From contig NZ_FNFX01000001.1 of assembly GCF_900100975.1 (NCBI RefSeq), positions 251,820-315,819 of the forward strand: a stretch of DNA of 64,000 bases, in the 5' to 3' direction. A program made the position numbers and the translations under genes. Shown here in pieces: positions 35,994-45,093 of this stretch. The notes beneath the pieces were generated by a model. The model worked only from the letters and a program-made list of their open reading frames with translations. It was not told the DNA's origin and made no database searches. How positions within the stretch are numbered: position 1 is the first letter of the stretch; each line of letters begins with the position of its first letter. This stretch comes from Methylophilus rhizosphaerae. GTDB taxonomy: Bacteria; Pseudomonadota; Gammaproteobacteria; Burkholderiales; Methylophilaceae.

Positions 35994-38900
35994 TCAATCT
36001 GGCACAAAGTGCCAATTGAGGCTAAACCACACCCCACGAGGCGCTCCAGGCGCAACAAAGTTAGTGCTTAACCAATCACTGGAATTATGGTTATAGCCAT
36101 CAGGACCGATAGCACCCAAAATACTCGGTGAAAATGGATTGCGCCCCAAACGACCTGCGCTGAAATATTCTTTGTCAAAAATATTGTTCACGATCATGGT
36201 TGCGGTCCACTCTTTATTGATTTTGTAACTAGTCTGGAAATTAAAGGTGGCATAGCCGGGCAATGTTCCTGGATTAGTCGTTTGTTGACGTGGTACCACT
36301 GCAGTTTGTCCAAAGCCAGTTGTCACTTCCCTATACATTGTTACACCTTGCTTATGTTCATTATTCTCGTTGCCTCGAGCATAACTACCAGAGTGCATCA
36401 CTGCAGTAAGCCCTACCACCCATTTATCTGTCAGGTCATAGGTCAGATTTGCGTTCAGATTATGCAATGCCGCACCTGGCATACGATCCCCAGCTTTAAC
36501 CTTAATCACTCCTCGACCTAAAGCAGGGATATAAAATGAGCTACTGTTATCTTCACTCATCATGTAAAAGTCATCCTGAAAAGTTGCATCCGTCAAGCTG
36601 TAGTTAAGGCCAAAACCGAGCCTGCCCTCTTTACCTGATAAGCCGGCCTCAATTCCACGGCGGCGGGTTTTACCAATAGTGTCAAAGAAGCCTTGACTAT
36701 TACCTACTGCGACAAAATAGATATCATCCTTTAAATCAGTTTGGAAAGCGCCCAGATTCCAACGCATATTTTCACCAATCGTGCCTCGCATCCCGATGTC
36801 GTAAGTAGTGGCCTTAATTTGAGGAAGATAAGGGTCACCGGATAGCGTTGTAGGCAAAGTACACTGGCGATTCTCTAAAATACTCTTAGGAACCTCGTAT
36901 GTACCCCCCTGACCATCGCTATAAAATTTGCCGGTTGGGGTGTGATCAAGCGCGCAACCGAGTTCAATTACACTTGGCGTACGCGTCCCTTGTGCCACAT
37001 TGGCATAAATATTGAGATTTTCCTTAGCCTGCCAGGTAGCACCGATAGAGGGATTTAGCGAGTAATAACTAAATTTCTCTGTTTCAGCAGAATCCAGTTG
37101 ATTATATAAACTTGGAAGCCTGAAATTCAAAGGCACATTGGAGCAATCACCATCGGGGCAAACAGCAAACTCACTTGGTATGGCAATCACATCCCCAATC
37201 TCATAAGCAAACAACCCACGACGGGCAGCAATTTTATTTTTGGTTTGTGTTTCGTTATAGCGGGCTGAGACATTGAAATGCCAATCATCTACTGGCGTCC
37301 AGGTTTCAGAGAAATAAACGCTCTTGGTTGTATTCGTGCCCGTGAAATTGTTATTTTCGATGGGAATAAAAGCACCGACAAATTGTGGATGTGCTTGTGC
37401 CGGGTCGAGATAACCATTTCTGTCTGCATCAAAAAATCCCAGACGTTGCGAATTGGTGTAATCAGCACTGGCAGCATCAATCGCAGCGCCGACCATGAAT
37501 TTATGATGTTCAAGATTCCAGTTAAATTGAATCGAAGCACCATCAACAATCTGATCAATCTGGTTGTCAGTCAGGAGTGCAGTAGGCGTTCCCTGCACAT
37601 ATCCTGGTTGCCCTGTACCTGCACCATCAATCAGTTTAGGATCAATGCCATTTTGTTGATATAAAACATATCCTGGCGATGGTGCTCGTAATGATAAACA
37701 ATTAGACTCATTTGTTGCTGGTAATAGCATTACATAGTTTCTGATTACGTCTGTTCCTGAAGCACCTCCGGCAGTATAAAAATAAGTTAAATCATTAAAG
37801 AGAATGCCGGAGCCTTGGCTATCAAATGTTTGAAATACATTGTCAAAATCACCGAGAAATGAATAGTCACCTGCAGCAGGATCAATATCCCCTCTACTAG
37901 GTGGAGGTGGCGGCGCATTTCTGTTGTAAGCTGCTTGTTCTGTAAAATTACTGTACAAGTTGAAATTGTAGCGATAAGTATCTACAAGCCCTTGTGATGT
38001 AATGGCAGCATTCAGATTACCAGAATAAGCAGTACGTAGATCTACACTTCCTGGAGCCCCTACATTTGTAATCACATCATTAAAAAAATTAGATGTGAAT
38101 ATATCTTCCCCTTGCGTAACATTGATGGGAATTACTAAATAGTCTGGCAACCCATACTGATTACTATTTGTAGTAGTTGTAAAAGTACAAGTAAACTCTT
38201 CTGCAGGAGTACCATTCGCAGGGTCAGCTGGCTTTGGCAAACGCTTAGCTGTTAGCTCATCATCCCAATTTGTCATGACATCAGATCCCTTCTGATGTCT
38301 CTTACTGTTTCTTCGGTATATCTGACCTGTGATAGAGAAAGTGTCATTCACAAAGTAGCTGCTGCTTAACTGAAACTGCTGAAGTCTGTTTTTAGTCGTG
38401 TCCGGGGAAGTAAACACGCTGTTTCTATCCTGTGCGTACATCTCGCTTGGAACCAAGCCATTGCCCACCAAATCGGTTTGTACTAGTAATGCGCTTAAAT
38501 TAAGATCTAATTTATCTCCACGATAGCTAGCCTTTGTGAAAAGCTGGTTCACCTTACTGGGTGAGTTTGTGCGCCATCCATCTTCCAAGAAGAAGTTGCC
38601 TGCTGCGAAGAGGCCAACCGTACCGTTATTCCAGCCACCCTCAACTTGTAACTGTTTACGGCCAAATGAACCAGTGAGAATATCTGCATCTACGCCGGCA
38701 TTATTAAAGCCATCTTTAGTTTTAAGCGCAAAAGCACCGCCTAAGGTATTCAGACCAAAAATCGGGTTGGAACCAGGAAACACCTCAACACTCTCCAGCG
38801 CGTTCATGGGCATCATGTCCCAGTTCACTACATCGCCGAATGGCTCATTCATGCGGATACCATCCAGGAAAACACTTAATCCCTGGGGTGTACCAATCTG

Positions 38901-39521
38901 CGGGCCTGCGCTAAAGCCACGATATTGCACATCCATCTGAAAAGGGTTGCCCTGATAATCATTCACCGTCACAGATTGCAACTTACGGTTCATTAAATCC
39001 GCTAAACTAAGCGAGTGTGCTTCTTTAATCTCCTTCGCTGAAATGCTTTGCACGTTGCCAGGGATTTCTTCCTTGGTTAGCCCTAGCCCAGGCAAAGGGC
39101 CGATCTCATAGAAGCGCTTGGCGCGGACTTCGACTTTATCTACCTGCACGGTTTTCTCCTCTTTTACCGCACGCTGGATAAAAATCTTTTCACCTTCGAT
39201 CCGCCCTTGCAGGCCGGTACCATCCAATAATCGTTTAATCGCTTCCTTACGGGTCATGCGGCCTTTAATGGCAGGTGATTTCTTATCTACGATGAGATTG
39301 CTATCCACCGTTAATGACAAATTGGACTGGATGGAAAACTGGCGTAGCGCTGCGGCAAGCGGTTGCGCGGGCATATCCAGGTTCATGGGAACAGAGAAAC
39401 CTTCGTCCGCCTCCTGGGGCAAGGCGGTATTGAGTTCTGCGGCAAGGGCTGCAAATTGAACTGGTACACTCAGGCCAATGAATGTGGCTAAAACCGTTTT
39501 TCTAATGGTATTTTTTTGCAT
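35994..39521 (-). CDS. TonB-dependent outer-membrane receptor with STN domain (copy 1)
   Basis: A 1175-residue FecA-like receptor. The frame opens at 39590, but the ATG at 39521 (MQKNTIRKTVLATF) begins a normal signal peptide. STN domain (about 45-120), plug (IPGNVQSISAKEIKEAHS, LSVFLDGIRMNEPFG) and barrel ending WFSLNWHFVPD. The plug matches copy 2 almost residue for residue; the central extracellular loops are longer and unrelated, including a proline run (NAPPPPPSRG). Codons in the loop region are AT-richer than in the plug. Works with the FecR and ECF genes upstream; ligand unknown. Confidence 0.93.
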   Translation of the reverse strand: MQKNTIRKTVLATFIGLSVPVQFAALAAELNTALPQEADEGFSVPMNLDMPAQPLAAALRQFSIQSNLSLTVDSNLIVDKKSPAIKGRMTRKEAIKRLLDGTGLQGRIEGEKIFIQRAVKEEKTVQVDKVEVRAKRFYEIGPLPGLGLTKEEIPGNVQSISAKEIKEAHSLSLADLMNRKLQSVTVNDYQGNPFQMDVQYRGFSAGPQIGTPQGLSVFLDGIRMNEPFGDVVNWDMMPMNALESVEVFPGSNPIFGLNTLGGAFALKTKDGFNNAGVDADILTGSFGRKQLQVEGGWNNGTVGLFAAGNFFLEDGWRTNSPSKVNQLFTKASYRGDKLDLNLSALLVQTDLVGNGLVPSEMYAQDRNSVFTSPDTTKNRLQQFQLSSSYFVNDTFSITGQIYRRNSKRHQKGSDVMTNWDDELTAKRLPKPADPANGTPAEEFTCTFTTTTNSNQYGLPDYLVIPINVTQGEDIFTSNFFNDVITNVGAPGSVDLRTAYSGNLNAAITSQGLVDTYRYNFNLYSNFTEQAAYNRNAPPPPPSRGDIDPAAGDYSFLGDFDNVFQTFDSQGSGILFNDLTYFYTAGGASGTDVIRNYVMLLPATNESNCLSLRAPSPGYVLYQQNGIDPKLIDGAGTGQPGYVQGTPTALLTDNQIDQIVDGASIQFNWNLEHHKFMVGAAIDAASADYTNSQRLGFFDADRNGYLDPAQAHPQFVGAFIPIENNNFTGTNTTKSVYFSETWTPVDDWHFNVSARYNETQTKNKIAARRGLFAYEIGDVIAIPSEFAVCPDGDCSNVPLNFRLPSLYNQLDSAETEKFSYYSLNPSIGATWQAKENLNIYANVAQGTRTPSVIELGCALDHTPTGKFYSDGQGGTYEVPKSILENRQCTLPTTLSGDPYLPQIKATTYDIGMRGTIGENMRWNLGAFQTDLKDDIYFVAVGNSQGFFDTIGKTRRRGIEAGLSGKEGRLGFGLNYSLTDATFQDDFYMMSEDNSSSFYIPALGRGVIKVKAGDRMPGAALHNLNANLTYDLTDKWVVGLTAVMHSGSYARGNENNEHKQGVTMYREVTTGFGQTAVVPRQQTTNPGTLPGYATFNFQTSYKINKEWTATMIVNNIFDKEYFSAGRLGRNPFSPSILGAIGPDGYNHNSSDWLSTNFVAPGAPRGVWFSLNWHFVPD

Positions 39522-39525
39522 GGAA

Positions 39526-39569
39526 ATTCCGCCGGTGACAGATCTTGATAGAGGTGTAACCGGCGGAAT
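39526..39569 (-). promoter_or_regulatory. 11-bp inverted repeat sequestering the RBS of receptor copy 1
   Basis: ATTCCGCCGGT pairs perfectly with ACCGGCGGAAT, separated by 22 bases; the second arm holds the GGCGG ribosome binding sequence of the ATG at 39521. The geometry matches that before copy 2 although the sequence is different. A GCATATCAGG box lies just upstream, as in copy 2. Confidence 0.5.
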
Positions 39570-39613
39570 GGCAAAATGCCTGATATGCAAAAGTTAAAAA
39601 GAAATGTAAAGAA

Positions 39614-40603
39614 TCACCTGGCAGGTTTGATCACCAGTTGATCCTGCCTGTTTTCCAGCATGACGGGTACCGAGCGTGGTAAGGTCTGGATAAAGTCTTC
39701 AAGCTCCGACACTTTCAGTACGGCATTGACGCGCGGACTATCATCGCCAGGAAACCGCGCGCTGACAGCGGTCTTGCGGTAGCGTGAGACAGTCTCGGCC
39801 ACTTCAGACATATCGGCACGGTCAAATACAATGTGACCGGTGGCAAAGCTGAAACTGTCTGCCGCATTACGATCAACCTTGGCAGGAACGGCGGTTGGTT
39901 GTGCAATCTCGGCCACTTCACCATCGTGGAGTATGAGTGTGTTTTCCGTGCCATCGGCACGCGCCACCTGCACACGCCCATGATCAACACTGATACGTAC
40001 TTTCCTGTTCAACTGATTCACGGCAAAACGGGTCCCTAGCACCGTGACCTTCACCTGCTGCGTTTCAACCACAAATGGCCGCTCCGCGTCTTTGGTCACT
40101 TCAAAAATAGCTTCGCCGCGACTCAGTTTCACCAGGCGCTGATGGCGATAAAACACGATTTCCAACGCGCTATTGGCATTGGCGGTCACCACAGAACCAT
40201 CGTCCAGCGTACGCTTCACAATCTGGGCAACTGCCGTGGTTTGTACTTGGGTGGAAAGCGGCGTGGCCTGCCAGTGCTGGTATTGCCGGTGCCCCAGCAG
40301 GCCCAGGCCAACACACACCAGCACCACCGCCAGGCCGGATCCCAGCCTGGACACTTTCTTGCGGCGGGTAGACTGCTCGAAATAAGCTTTCTGTGACAAT
40401 GCGCTAGATAGCTCCTTCAGGCGTTCGGTGGACGTAAAATCATCCATGGTATCTGCAATGAGTTGATAGGCGGCCTGGTGCCGGTGATCAGATAACAGCC
40501 AGGCCTCAAACACTGTGCGCTCAGGCGCATCCGCCGCAGCCTCCCGCATGCGCATATACCAGCGGGCAGCTTGTTTTTTGATAGACTCGTCAGCCTTACT
40601 CAT
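39614..40603 (-). CDS. FecR-type regulator (cassette 1)
   Basis: A 329-residue homologue of the cassette 2 regulator: DUF4880-like N-terminus (AARWYMRMREAAADAPERT), a transmembrane helix near 88-106 (LGSGLAVVLVCVGLGLLG), and the FecR domain (LDDGSVVTANANSALEI, GEAIFEVTKDAERPFVV, VTVLGTRFAVN). One base separates it from the sigma gene's stop. Inner membrane, signal relay from receptor to sigma factor. Confidence 0.9.
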   Translation of the reverse strand: MSKADESIKKQAARWYMRMREAAADAPERTVFEAWLLSDHRHQAAYQLIADTMDDFTSTERLKELSSALSQKAYFEQSTRRKKVSRLGSGLAVVLVCVGLGLLGHRQYQHWQATPLSTQVQTTAVAQIVKRTLDDGSVVTANANSALEIVFYRHQRLVKLSRGEAIFEVTKDAERPFVVETQQVKVTVLGTRFAVNQLNRKVRISVDHGRVQVARADGTENTLILHDGEVAEIAQPTAVPAKVDRNAADSFSFATGHIVFDRADMSEVAETVSRYRKTAVSARFPGDDSPRVNAVLKVSELEDFIQTLPRSVPVMLENRQDQLVIKPAR

Positions 40604-40604
40604 A

Positions 40605-41108
40605 TCACTCGCTAATCAATTCACGGGCGCCGCTTAAATCCAGAATGGCGCGCATGACATGGCGTTCAACCATGTTTTTACTGATACCGAGCTTTACTGC
40701 AATTTCGGGGTGGGTATAGCCTTCCACGCGATACATCCAGAACACCTGACGGCAGCGTGGCGGCAATTGCTCCAGTATCTGCTGAATCATTTCCAGTCGC
40801 TGCCTGATGTCATTTAGTTGCTCGACAGACAACGCAGGGGCATCCAGCCATTCCCGGTTAAGTCCAATATCGGCCTCTAATGATAAAAACCGCTGACTGT
40901 TATGATAAGCATCGACAATCAGATTTCTGGCTATGCTCCGCATGTAGGCATGTGGCTCTTCCTCTTTGTGAGGGCTGGCAGAAACCGTATAACGAATAAA
41001 GGCATCATGCAAAATGTCTTTGGCAACATGCGGGCACGACACCTTAAACTTTATATAGCTCAACAGGTCGGTATAAGCCCAGTGCAGGTTAATTCCACAC
41101 CACATCAT
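40605..41108 (-). CDS. ECF sigma factor, FecI-like (cassette 1)
   Basis: A 167-residue ECF sigma factor. The frame starts at 41183, but ATG 41108 aligns the N-terminus (MMWCGINLHWAYTDLL) with the paralogue at 35804 (MFWHGINLHWAYTTLL). Regions 2 (AKDILHDAFIRYTVSAS) and 4 (LPPRCRQVFWMYRVEGYTHPE, GISKNMVERHVMRAIL) are intact. First gene of cassette 1. Confidence 0.88.
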   Translation of the reverse strand: MMWCGINLHWAYTDLLSYIKFKVSCPHVAKDILHDAFIRYTVSASPHKEEEPHAYMRSIARNLIVDAYHNSQRFLSLEADIGLNREWLDAPALSVEQLNDIRQRLEMIQQILEQLPPRCRQVFWMYRVEGYTHPEIAVKLGISKNMVERHVMRAILDLSGARELISE

Positions 41109-41419
41109 TGTTTTTTCCATGGCAACCATGCCGCAAAATGCATGCCATGCCTGGGAGGTGGATAAATCCCCGCCACGTGGCAAAACAGGCGCATATCAAC
41201 CACCACAAAGGCTGAAAACAACCACTCCTGGGTGTTTGTCAGTCAATCATGTTGCAGGAGAGGCTGGCATGCCTGCGCCGATGTCAGCCTCGGCAAAAAA
41301 ATTCCCTGCACCCGCCGGAGGAAGCCAGCAAGTGCAGGGACAGGATAGAATTACCAGTCTTTTTGGGAAAAGGATCACTGATAATTCCGGGGGCAAAACG
41401 ATTATTATTATTGTTATGC
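41109..41419. other. Intergenic region between tonB and ECF cassette 1
   Basis: No gene seen. It contains the terminator of the exbB-exbD-tonB unit and should hold the promoter of the ECF gene; no clear promoter could be picked out. Confidence 0.5.
41295..41340 (-). terminator. Intrinsic terminator after tonB
   Basis: TCCCTGCAC and GTGCAGGGA form a perfect 9-bp stem with a 20-base loop, followed in the minus direction by AATTTTTTT. It lies 80 bp after the tonB stop. The loop is long, so efficiency is uncertain. Confidence 0.65.
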
Positions 41420-42262
41420 TTACTCCAGCTTGAAAGAGACGGGAATAGTGATACGGAAGGTCTTGCTTCTCAAGCTATCTTTCATCCCCAGTTGCTGTAT
41501 GGCTTTTTTCACCATGCGCATGGCCTCTTCATCCAGCGGCACATGCTTGCTGCTTTCTGCCAGCGAAACCTGTGTCAACTCGCCGCGCGTGAACTGGGCA
41601 ACTACAGTCACCTCGCCTTCCAGATGCCGCCTGATGGCAATGGTGGGGTACTGCTTGCTTTTGTTCACCAATGCACGCAACTGCTCGCCATAATCACCCC
41701 AGGCATCATTATCATTAGCCGTTAACTCATCGGATTCACTGTTGGTCCGTACACTGCCAGAGGTGGCAGATCGTGCCTCTTTCGCAGTCTGCTCTTCTGA
41801 TGAATGCTGGTTTTCAACCGGGCTGGGAACTGAGGGAGCGGTAACCGCTGGCGCTGGTGCAGGTTCCACTTTAACCGGCTCAGGCTCGGCTTTGGCCTGT
41901 GTTTGTTCAGGTACCCGGTATTCCGCTTCATGATTAACCGGGGCGGCCAGCACCTGTTTCGGTGTCGGCACGGGGGTTGGCGTAACCACGGGCTTCTGTA
42001 CAGGTTTGGGCGGTTCAGGCGGCGCAGGGGTTGATACCGGTTCGACTACCTCCTGTTGCCTGGCGGATGGCGCAGGTGCCTTGACAGAAAAGAACTCGAT
42101 TTCCAGCCGGTCCGGCACATCTGGCAATCGCACCTGGCTCAAATGCGGGTAAATCACCACCACCAGCGCATGCAGTGCCAGCGACAATATGACCGCACGC
42201 CAGACCTGCGTATCATCCGCCCTCCCTGCATGCACGCCATGATTGAACGCCAAGCTGGTCAT
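41420..42262 (-). CDS. tonB: TonB energy-transducing protein
   Basis: A 280-residue TonB: N-terminal anchor helix (VILSLALHALVVVIYPH, near 26-42), a long Pro/Glu/Lys-rich periplasmic spacer (75-165), and the C-terminal TonB domain (GEVTVVAQFTRGELTQVSL, LDEEAMRMVKKAI). It transmits proton-motive force from ExbBD to outer-membrane receptors. Begins 1 base after exbD. Its placement directly before two receptor cassettes suggests it is dedicated to them. Confidence 0.92.
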   Translation of the reverse strand: MTSLAFNHGVHAGRADDTQVWRAVILSLALHALVVVIYPHLSQVRLPDVPDRLEIEFFSVKAPAPSARQQEVVEPVSTPAPPEPPKPVQKPVVTPTPVPTPKQVLAAPVNHEAEYRVPEQTQAKAEPEPVKVEPAPAPAVTAPSVPSPVENQHSSEEQTAKEARSATSGSVRTNSESDELTANDNDAWGDYGEQLRALVNKSKQYPTIAIRRHLEGEVTVVAQFTRGELTQVSLAESSKHVPLDEEAMRMVKKAIQQLGMKDSLRSKTFRITIPVSFKLE

Positions 42263-42263
42263 G

Positions 42264-42677
42264 TTATTTCTTTGACTCCGGCGACATCACAAAACTGAAT
42301 TTGCTGATACCGGCGCGCTGGATAGCCGCCAGGACTTTGGCCACAATGCCATATTCGGCATGTTCATCGGCATAGATTTCCACTGCCGGGTCTTCCCGCT
42401 GTTTGAGGTTATCCAGGTCGGCAGTCAAGGTTTCCAGGGTCAAGTGTTCCTGGTCAAGAAACACATCGCCACCATCAGTGATACTGATATGTGCCGTTTT
42501 AGGCACCGTCACGGCCACCTCAGCGCTGGCCTGCGGCAGCTTGACCTTGACTGCATTCATCAGCAAAGGGGCAGTCACAATAAACACCGTGAGCAAGACC
42601 AGCATCACATCCACCAAGGGCGTCACATTGATTTCACTGACCAGGTCTTCCTGCTCTGCATCACCGAGGATCGCCAT
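42264..42677 (-). CDS. exbD: ExbD biopolymer transport protein
   Basis: A 137-residue ExbD/TolR protein: cytosolic start, single membrane helix with the proton-path Asp (INVTPLVDVMLVLLTVFIV, Asp25-27 region) and periplasmic domain. Forms the motor with ExbB for TonB. Four bases follow the exbB stop. Confidence 0.93.
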   Translation of the reverse strand: MAILGDAEQEDLVSEINVTPLVDVMLVLLTVFIVTAPLLMNAVKVKLPQASAEVAVTVPKTAHISITDGGDVFLDQEHLTLETLTADLDNLKQREDPAVEIYADEHAEYGIVAKVLAAIQRAGISKFSFVMSPESKK

Positions 42678-42681
42678 GGCC

Positions 42682-43320
42682 TTACCCTTCCATGCCAGAC
42701 TGGGTCAGCAGGGACTGGAAACGGCTGGCCACCTGCTCCATATCCGCCCTATGCACTTTCTGCCTGCGCATAAAGTAGTTGTAAGCCAGCACAGCAGGCA
42801 CCGCCGTGGCAATACCAATCGCCGTGGCAATCAGCGCTTCACCAATCGGGCCAGCAACTACATCCAGCCCGGCAGAGCCAGTGGCCGTGATGGTCTTGAG
42901 CGCATTCATGATCCCCCACACCGTGCCGAACAGGCCGATAAACGGCGCAGTAGAGCCGATGCTGGCCAGCACAGCCACCCCACCGTCCATACGCTTATGC
43001 TCTTCATAAGCCTGCTGCCTCAGGGATAACAGGATCACTTCCTGGCGCTCGTTCCGGCGCAACACCGAATTAGCCATCACGGCATTCATGGCATCCATTC
43101 CGGCATTGCACAGTCGCGCAAAACTGCTGTTACTCTTGGCAATCAGCTTGGGCAATTCATAGATGGTTCTCACCTGCTGCCATTCAGAGAGGAAATGATT
43201 GGTTTCATTGCGGGACTTGTACCACGCCCAACTCTTCATGATGATGATAGCCCACACCACTACCGAGAGAACGCCCAGCAGGTACAACACAAAATCGACA
43301 ATGTCAGGTACTGAATCCAC
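42682..43320 (-). CDS. exbB: ExbB proton-channel protein
   Basis: A 212-residue ExbB/TolQ/MotA-family protein with three membrane segments (VLYLLGVLSVVVWAIIIMK; VLASIGSTAPFIGLFGTVWG; IGEALIATAIGIATAVPAVL). GTG 43320 is preferred because GGAG lies seven bases upstream; TTG 43332 gives four more residues. First gene of the exbB-exbD-tonB unit. Confidence 0.93.
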   Translation of the reverse strand: MDSVPDIVDFVLYLLGVLSVVVWAIIIMKSWAWYKSRNETNHFLSEWQQVRTIYELPKLIAKSNSSFARLCNAGMDAMNAVMANSVLRRNERQEVILLSLRQQAYEEHKRMDGGVAVLASIGSTAPFIGLFGTVWGIMNALKTITATGSAGLDVVAGPIGEALIATAIGIATAVPAVLAYNYFMRRQKVHRADMEQVASRFQSLLTQSGMEG

Positions 43321-43719
43321 AAAAGGCTCCAAAAGAAAACAAATGATTCAAAACGCCCGGAGAGTCAGCTGATCAAAAACCGTCTCACGGATAAAAATGC
43401 CACTACGGGAATAATTCCCATACATTTAGGGAAATTTACGTATTCACCTCCCTACAATTGTTTAATCGCTGGGCGAGGCAAAACCCTGATGTTTTTAACA
43501 AAATTTTACAAATAAAAAGAGGGAGACCATGAATTAAGTGGAAAATGATCCTCTCAATCATGCATTACAAACTGAACATGTTGGTCGGTTTTGAGAGCGA
43601 TTCTGCAAAAGTGGAGGGTATAACGTATATGTCAAATACGTCAGGAAAACTGGCTTTCATGCGTGAACGCCAGCCGGGGATAGCGATATTTCTTCAGACG
43701 GTATCACCCCCTACAACCC
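43321..43719. other. Intergenic region between the pseudopilin run and exbB
   Basis: About 400 bp. The right half lies after the last pseudopilin gene and shows no clear terminator. The left half is the exbB leader and promoter. A 95-codon plus-strand frame here has no family likeness and overlaps the pseudopilin gene; I do not call it. Confidence 0.5.
43402..43433 (-). promoter_or_regulatory. TTCCC-N9-GGGAA operator and -10-like CGTAGT before exbB
   Basis: A perfect TTCCC-N9-GGGAA inverted repeat (43415-43433) is followed on the minus strand after 7 bp by CGTAGT. The start codon lies about 80 bp further. The layout copies that before the propeller gene at 13500. Confidence 0.4.
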
Positions 43720-44238
43720 TCACAACGGGTTCCTGCCGGAGATTTCCTGGGGCACGTAGACAAAATACCACTCACCGTAATAACGCTTGTTGTTCAGGTG
43801 TTCCAACTCGCCGTGATAGCCTTTGGTTTTAAAGGGCGGTTTATCGGAAAGACTATAGATGCCCATGATGCCGCCACTAGGCGCCTCTACAATACCCCAG
43901 CCTTCGCGCTGGGTAATCGGGTCCAGGTAGGCTTTACGTAAATGCTGCCTGGGGGTGGCGAAGCGCTCGTCCTTGAGCAAGGCTTCAAAGCTGCGTGGAA
44001 ATGTTTTCACTACTCCCGGCGTCTGGTTGTAATAGCGCCCGATGGCGTTCCGGTAAGCAATGCCGACCCGGATCAGTTCCTGCTCTCTTTCGCGCAGCAC
44101 CTGGGTTTGCCAGCGCATGGCTGCTTGCGCCATTACCAGCCCGCTCAGCATGATCAGCATGAACATGCCAATCAGTACAAACCCTGCTTGTGCGGCAGCG
44201 TTCTGTGGCTGCCTACCAGAGCGCATACGGTGTGCCAT
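43720..44238 (-). CDS. Pseudopilin-like protein lacking Glu5 (GspK-like role?)
   Basis: About 172 residues with a prepilin-type N-terminus: a basic leader, then AG-FVLIGMFMLIMLSGLVM. Position +5 after the cleavage Gly is Gly, not the usual Glu, a feature of tip pseudopilins such as GspK. The soluble part has aromatic and Gly-rich segments (NKRYYGEWYFVYVPQ). Start could be 44238 or 44226; the gene overlaps the preceding pseudopilin by about 26 bp. Likely tip or minor component of the secretion pseudopilus. Confidence 0.68.
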   Translation of the reverse strand: MAHRMRSGRQPQNAAAQAGFVLIGMFMLIMLSGLVMAQAAMRWQTQVLREREQELIRVGIAYRNAIGRYYNQTPGVVKTFPRSFEALLKDERFATPRQHLRKAYLDPITQREGWGIVEAPSGGIMGIYSLSDKPPFKTKGYHGELEHLNNKRYYGEWYFVYVPQEISGRNPL

Positions 44239-44584
44239 CTTCCGAAACCAACGTCGAGCCGCTATGCACATCGAACACACTGCCCGATTCGTCAATATTC
44301 GGTGGCAGCGTGATCACCCAGGTATCCACGCGTTCGGTGACCGGGTCAGGAGGAATCGCTTTCAGGTATTGCCGTTCGACCAGCTCATCCAGGGTTTCAG
44401 GGTAGCGGTTCTTGTCACTGTAAAATTTATCAATGGCATCACGCATGGTGAGCAAATCATGCCGCAATGTGGTCTCTTTGGAGCGCTGTAACACATGCAT
44501 GAATTTGGGGGTCACAAGGGTCAGCAGCGTGGCGAGGATCGCCAGTACTACCAGCATTTCAATCAGGGTAAAGCCGCGTTTCAT
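44213..44584 (-). CDS. Type II secretion pseudopilin (GspG-like)
   Basis: A 123-residue prepilin with short leader and cleavage/assembly motif KRG-FTLIEMLVVLAIL, then the GspG-like helix and TMRDAIDKFYSDKNRYPETLDELV, PPDPVT. ATG 44584 is four bases after the preceding stop; the frame extends upstream without pilin features. One of four pseudopilins in this run. Confidence 0.85.
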   Translation of the reverse strand: MKRGFTLIEMLVVLAILATLLTLVTPKFMHVLQRSKETTLRHDLLTMRDAIDKFYSDKNRYPETLDELVERQYLKAIPPDPVTERVDTWVITLPPNIDESGSVFDVHSGSTLVSEDGTPYALW

Positions 44585-44588
44585 GTGC

Positions 44589-45077
44589 TTACCATTCGCT
44601 GTAAGGTTGCTGGTTAAGGCCAATGCCCGCGGAGCGCGAAGAGACATCATAGACATCCTGCGCCATGTCATCCACTGCCCCGTCATAGGCACGGATACGC
44701 CAGGTTTGGGCATTGCTTGACTGGATATCGGAGGCAAAAGGATCACGTGGAATACGCCGCAGAAAAAACAGCCGTTTCTTTTTGGGATCCTGTGCATTCT
44801 GCACACCGGTGACCAGGATGGTTAAATTGGGCGGGTAGCCGCTACCATCGGCCACCTTCTTGATCAGCCCCTGGTCAACCGCATCTTTATACGCATCCAG
44901 TGCATCGCGGATCTGCCACAAGGCACGCTTGAGTTCACGCTCTTTTTCGCGCTTGCTGTTCAGTTGCACTACCGGGCTGGCCGAAGTCACCAGCAAGGCC
45001 AGCAGCGCCAGAGTCACCAGCAGTTCCACCAGCGTGAATCCCGCTATACGCAGCGATGAAAAGGGCAAGCGGTTCAT
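44589..45077 (-). CDS. Type II secretion pseudopilin
   Basis: A 162-residue prepilin: basic leader then IAG-FTLVELLVTLALLALL, followed by LWQIRDALDAYKDAVDQG and FFLRRIPRDPFAS. Starts 16 bp after the secretin gene. GspG/GspH-like; exact subunit position not determinable. Confidence 0.83.
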   Translation of the reverse strand: MNRLPFSSLRIAGFTLVELLVTLALLALLVTSASPVVQLNSKREKERELKRALWQIRDALDAYKDAVDQGLIKKVADGSGYPPNLTILVTGVQNAQDPKKKRLFFLRRIPRDPFASDIQSSNAQTWRIRAYDGAVDDMAQDVYDVSSRSAGIGLNQQPYSEW

Positions 45078-45093
45078 ACACTTCCTTCCCCTA

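Noticed and set aside
43545-43832. A 95-codon plus-strand frame in the exbB-pseudopilin gap, with a faint OmpA-like FESDSAKV string
   Set aside because: The string is too short to mean homology, no RBS, and the second half is antisense to the pseudopilin gene.
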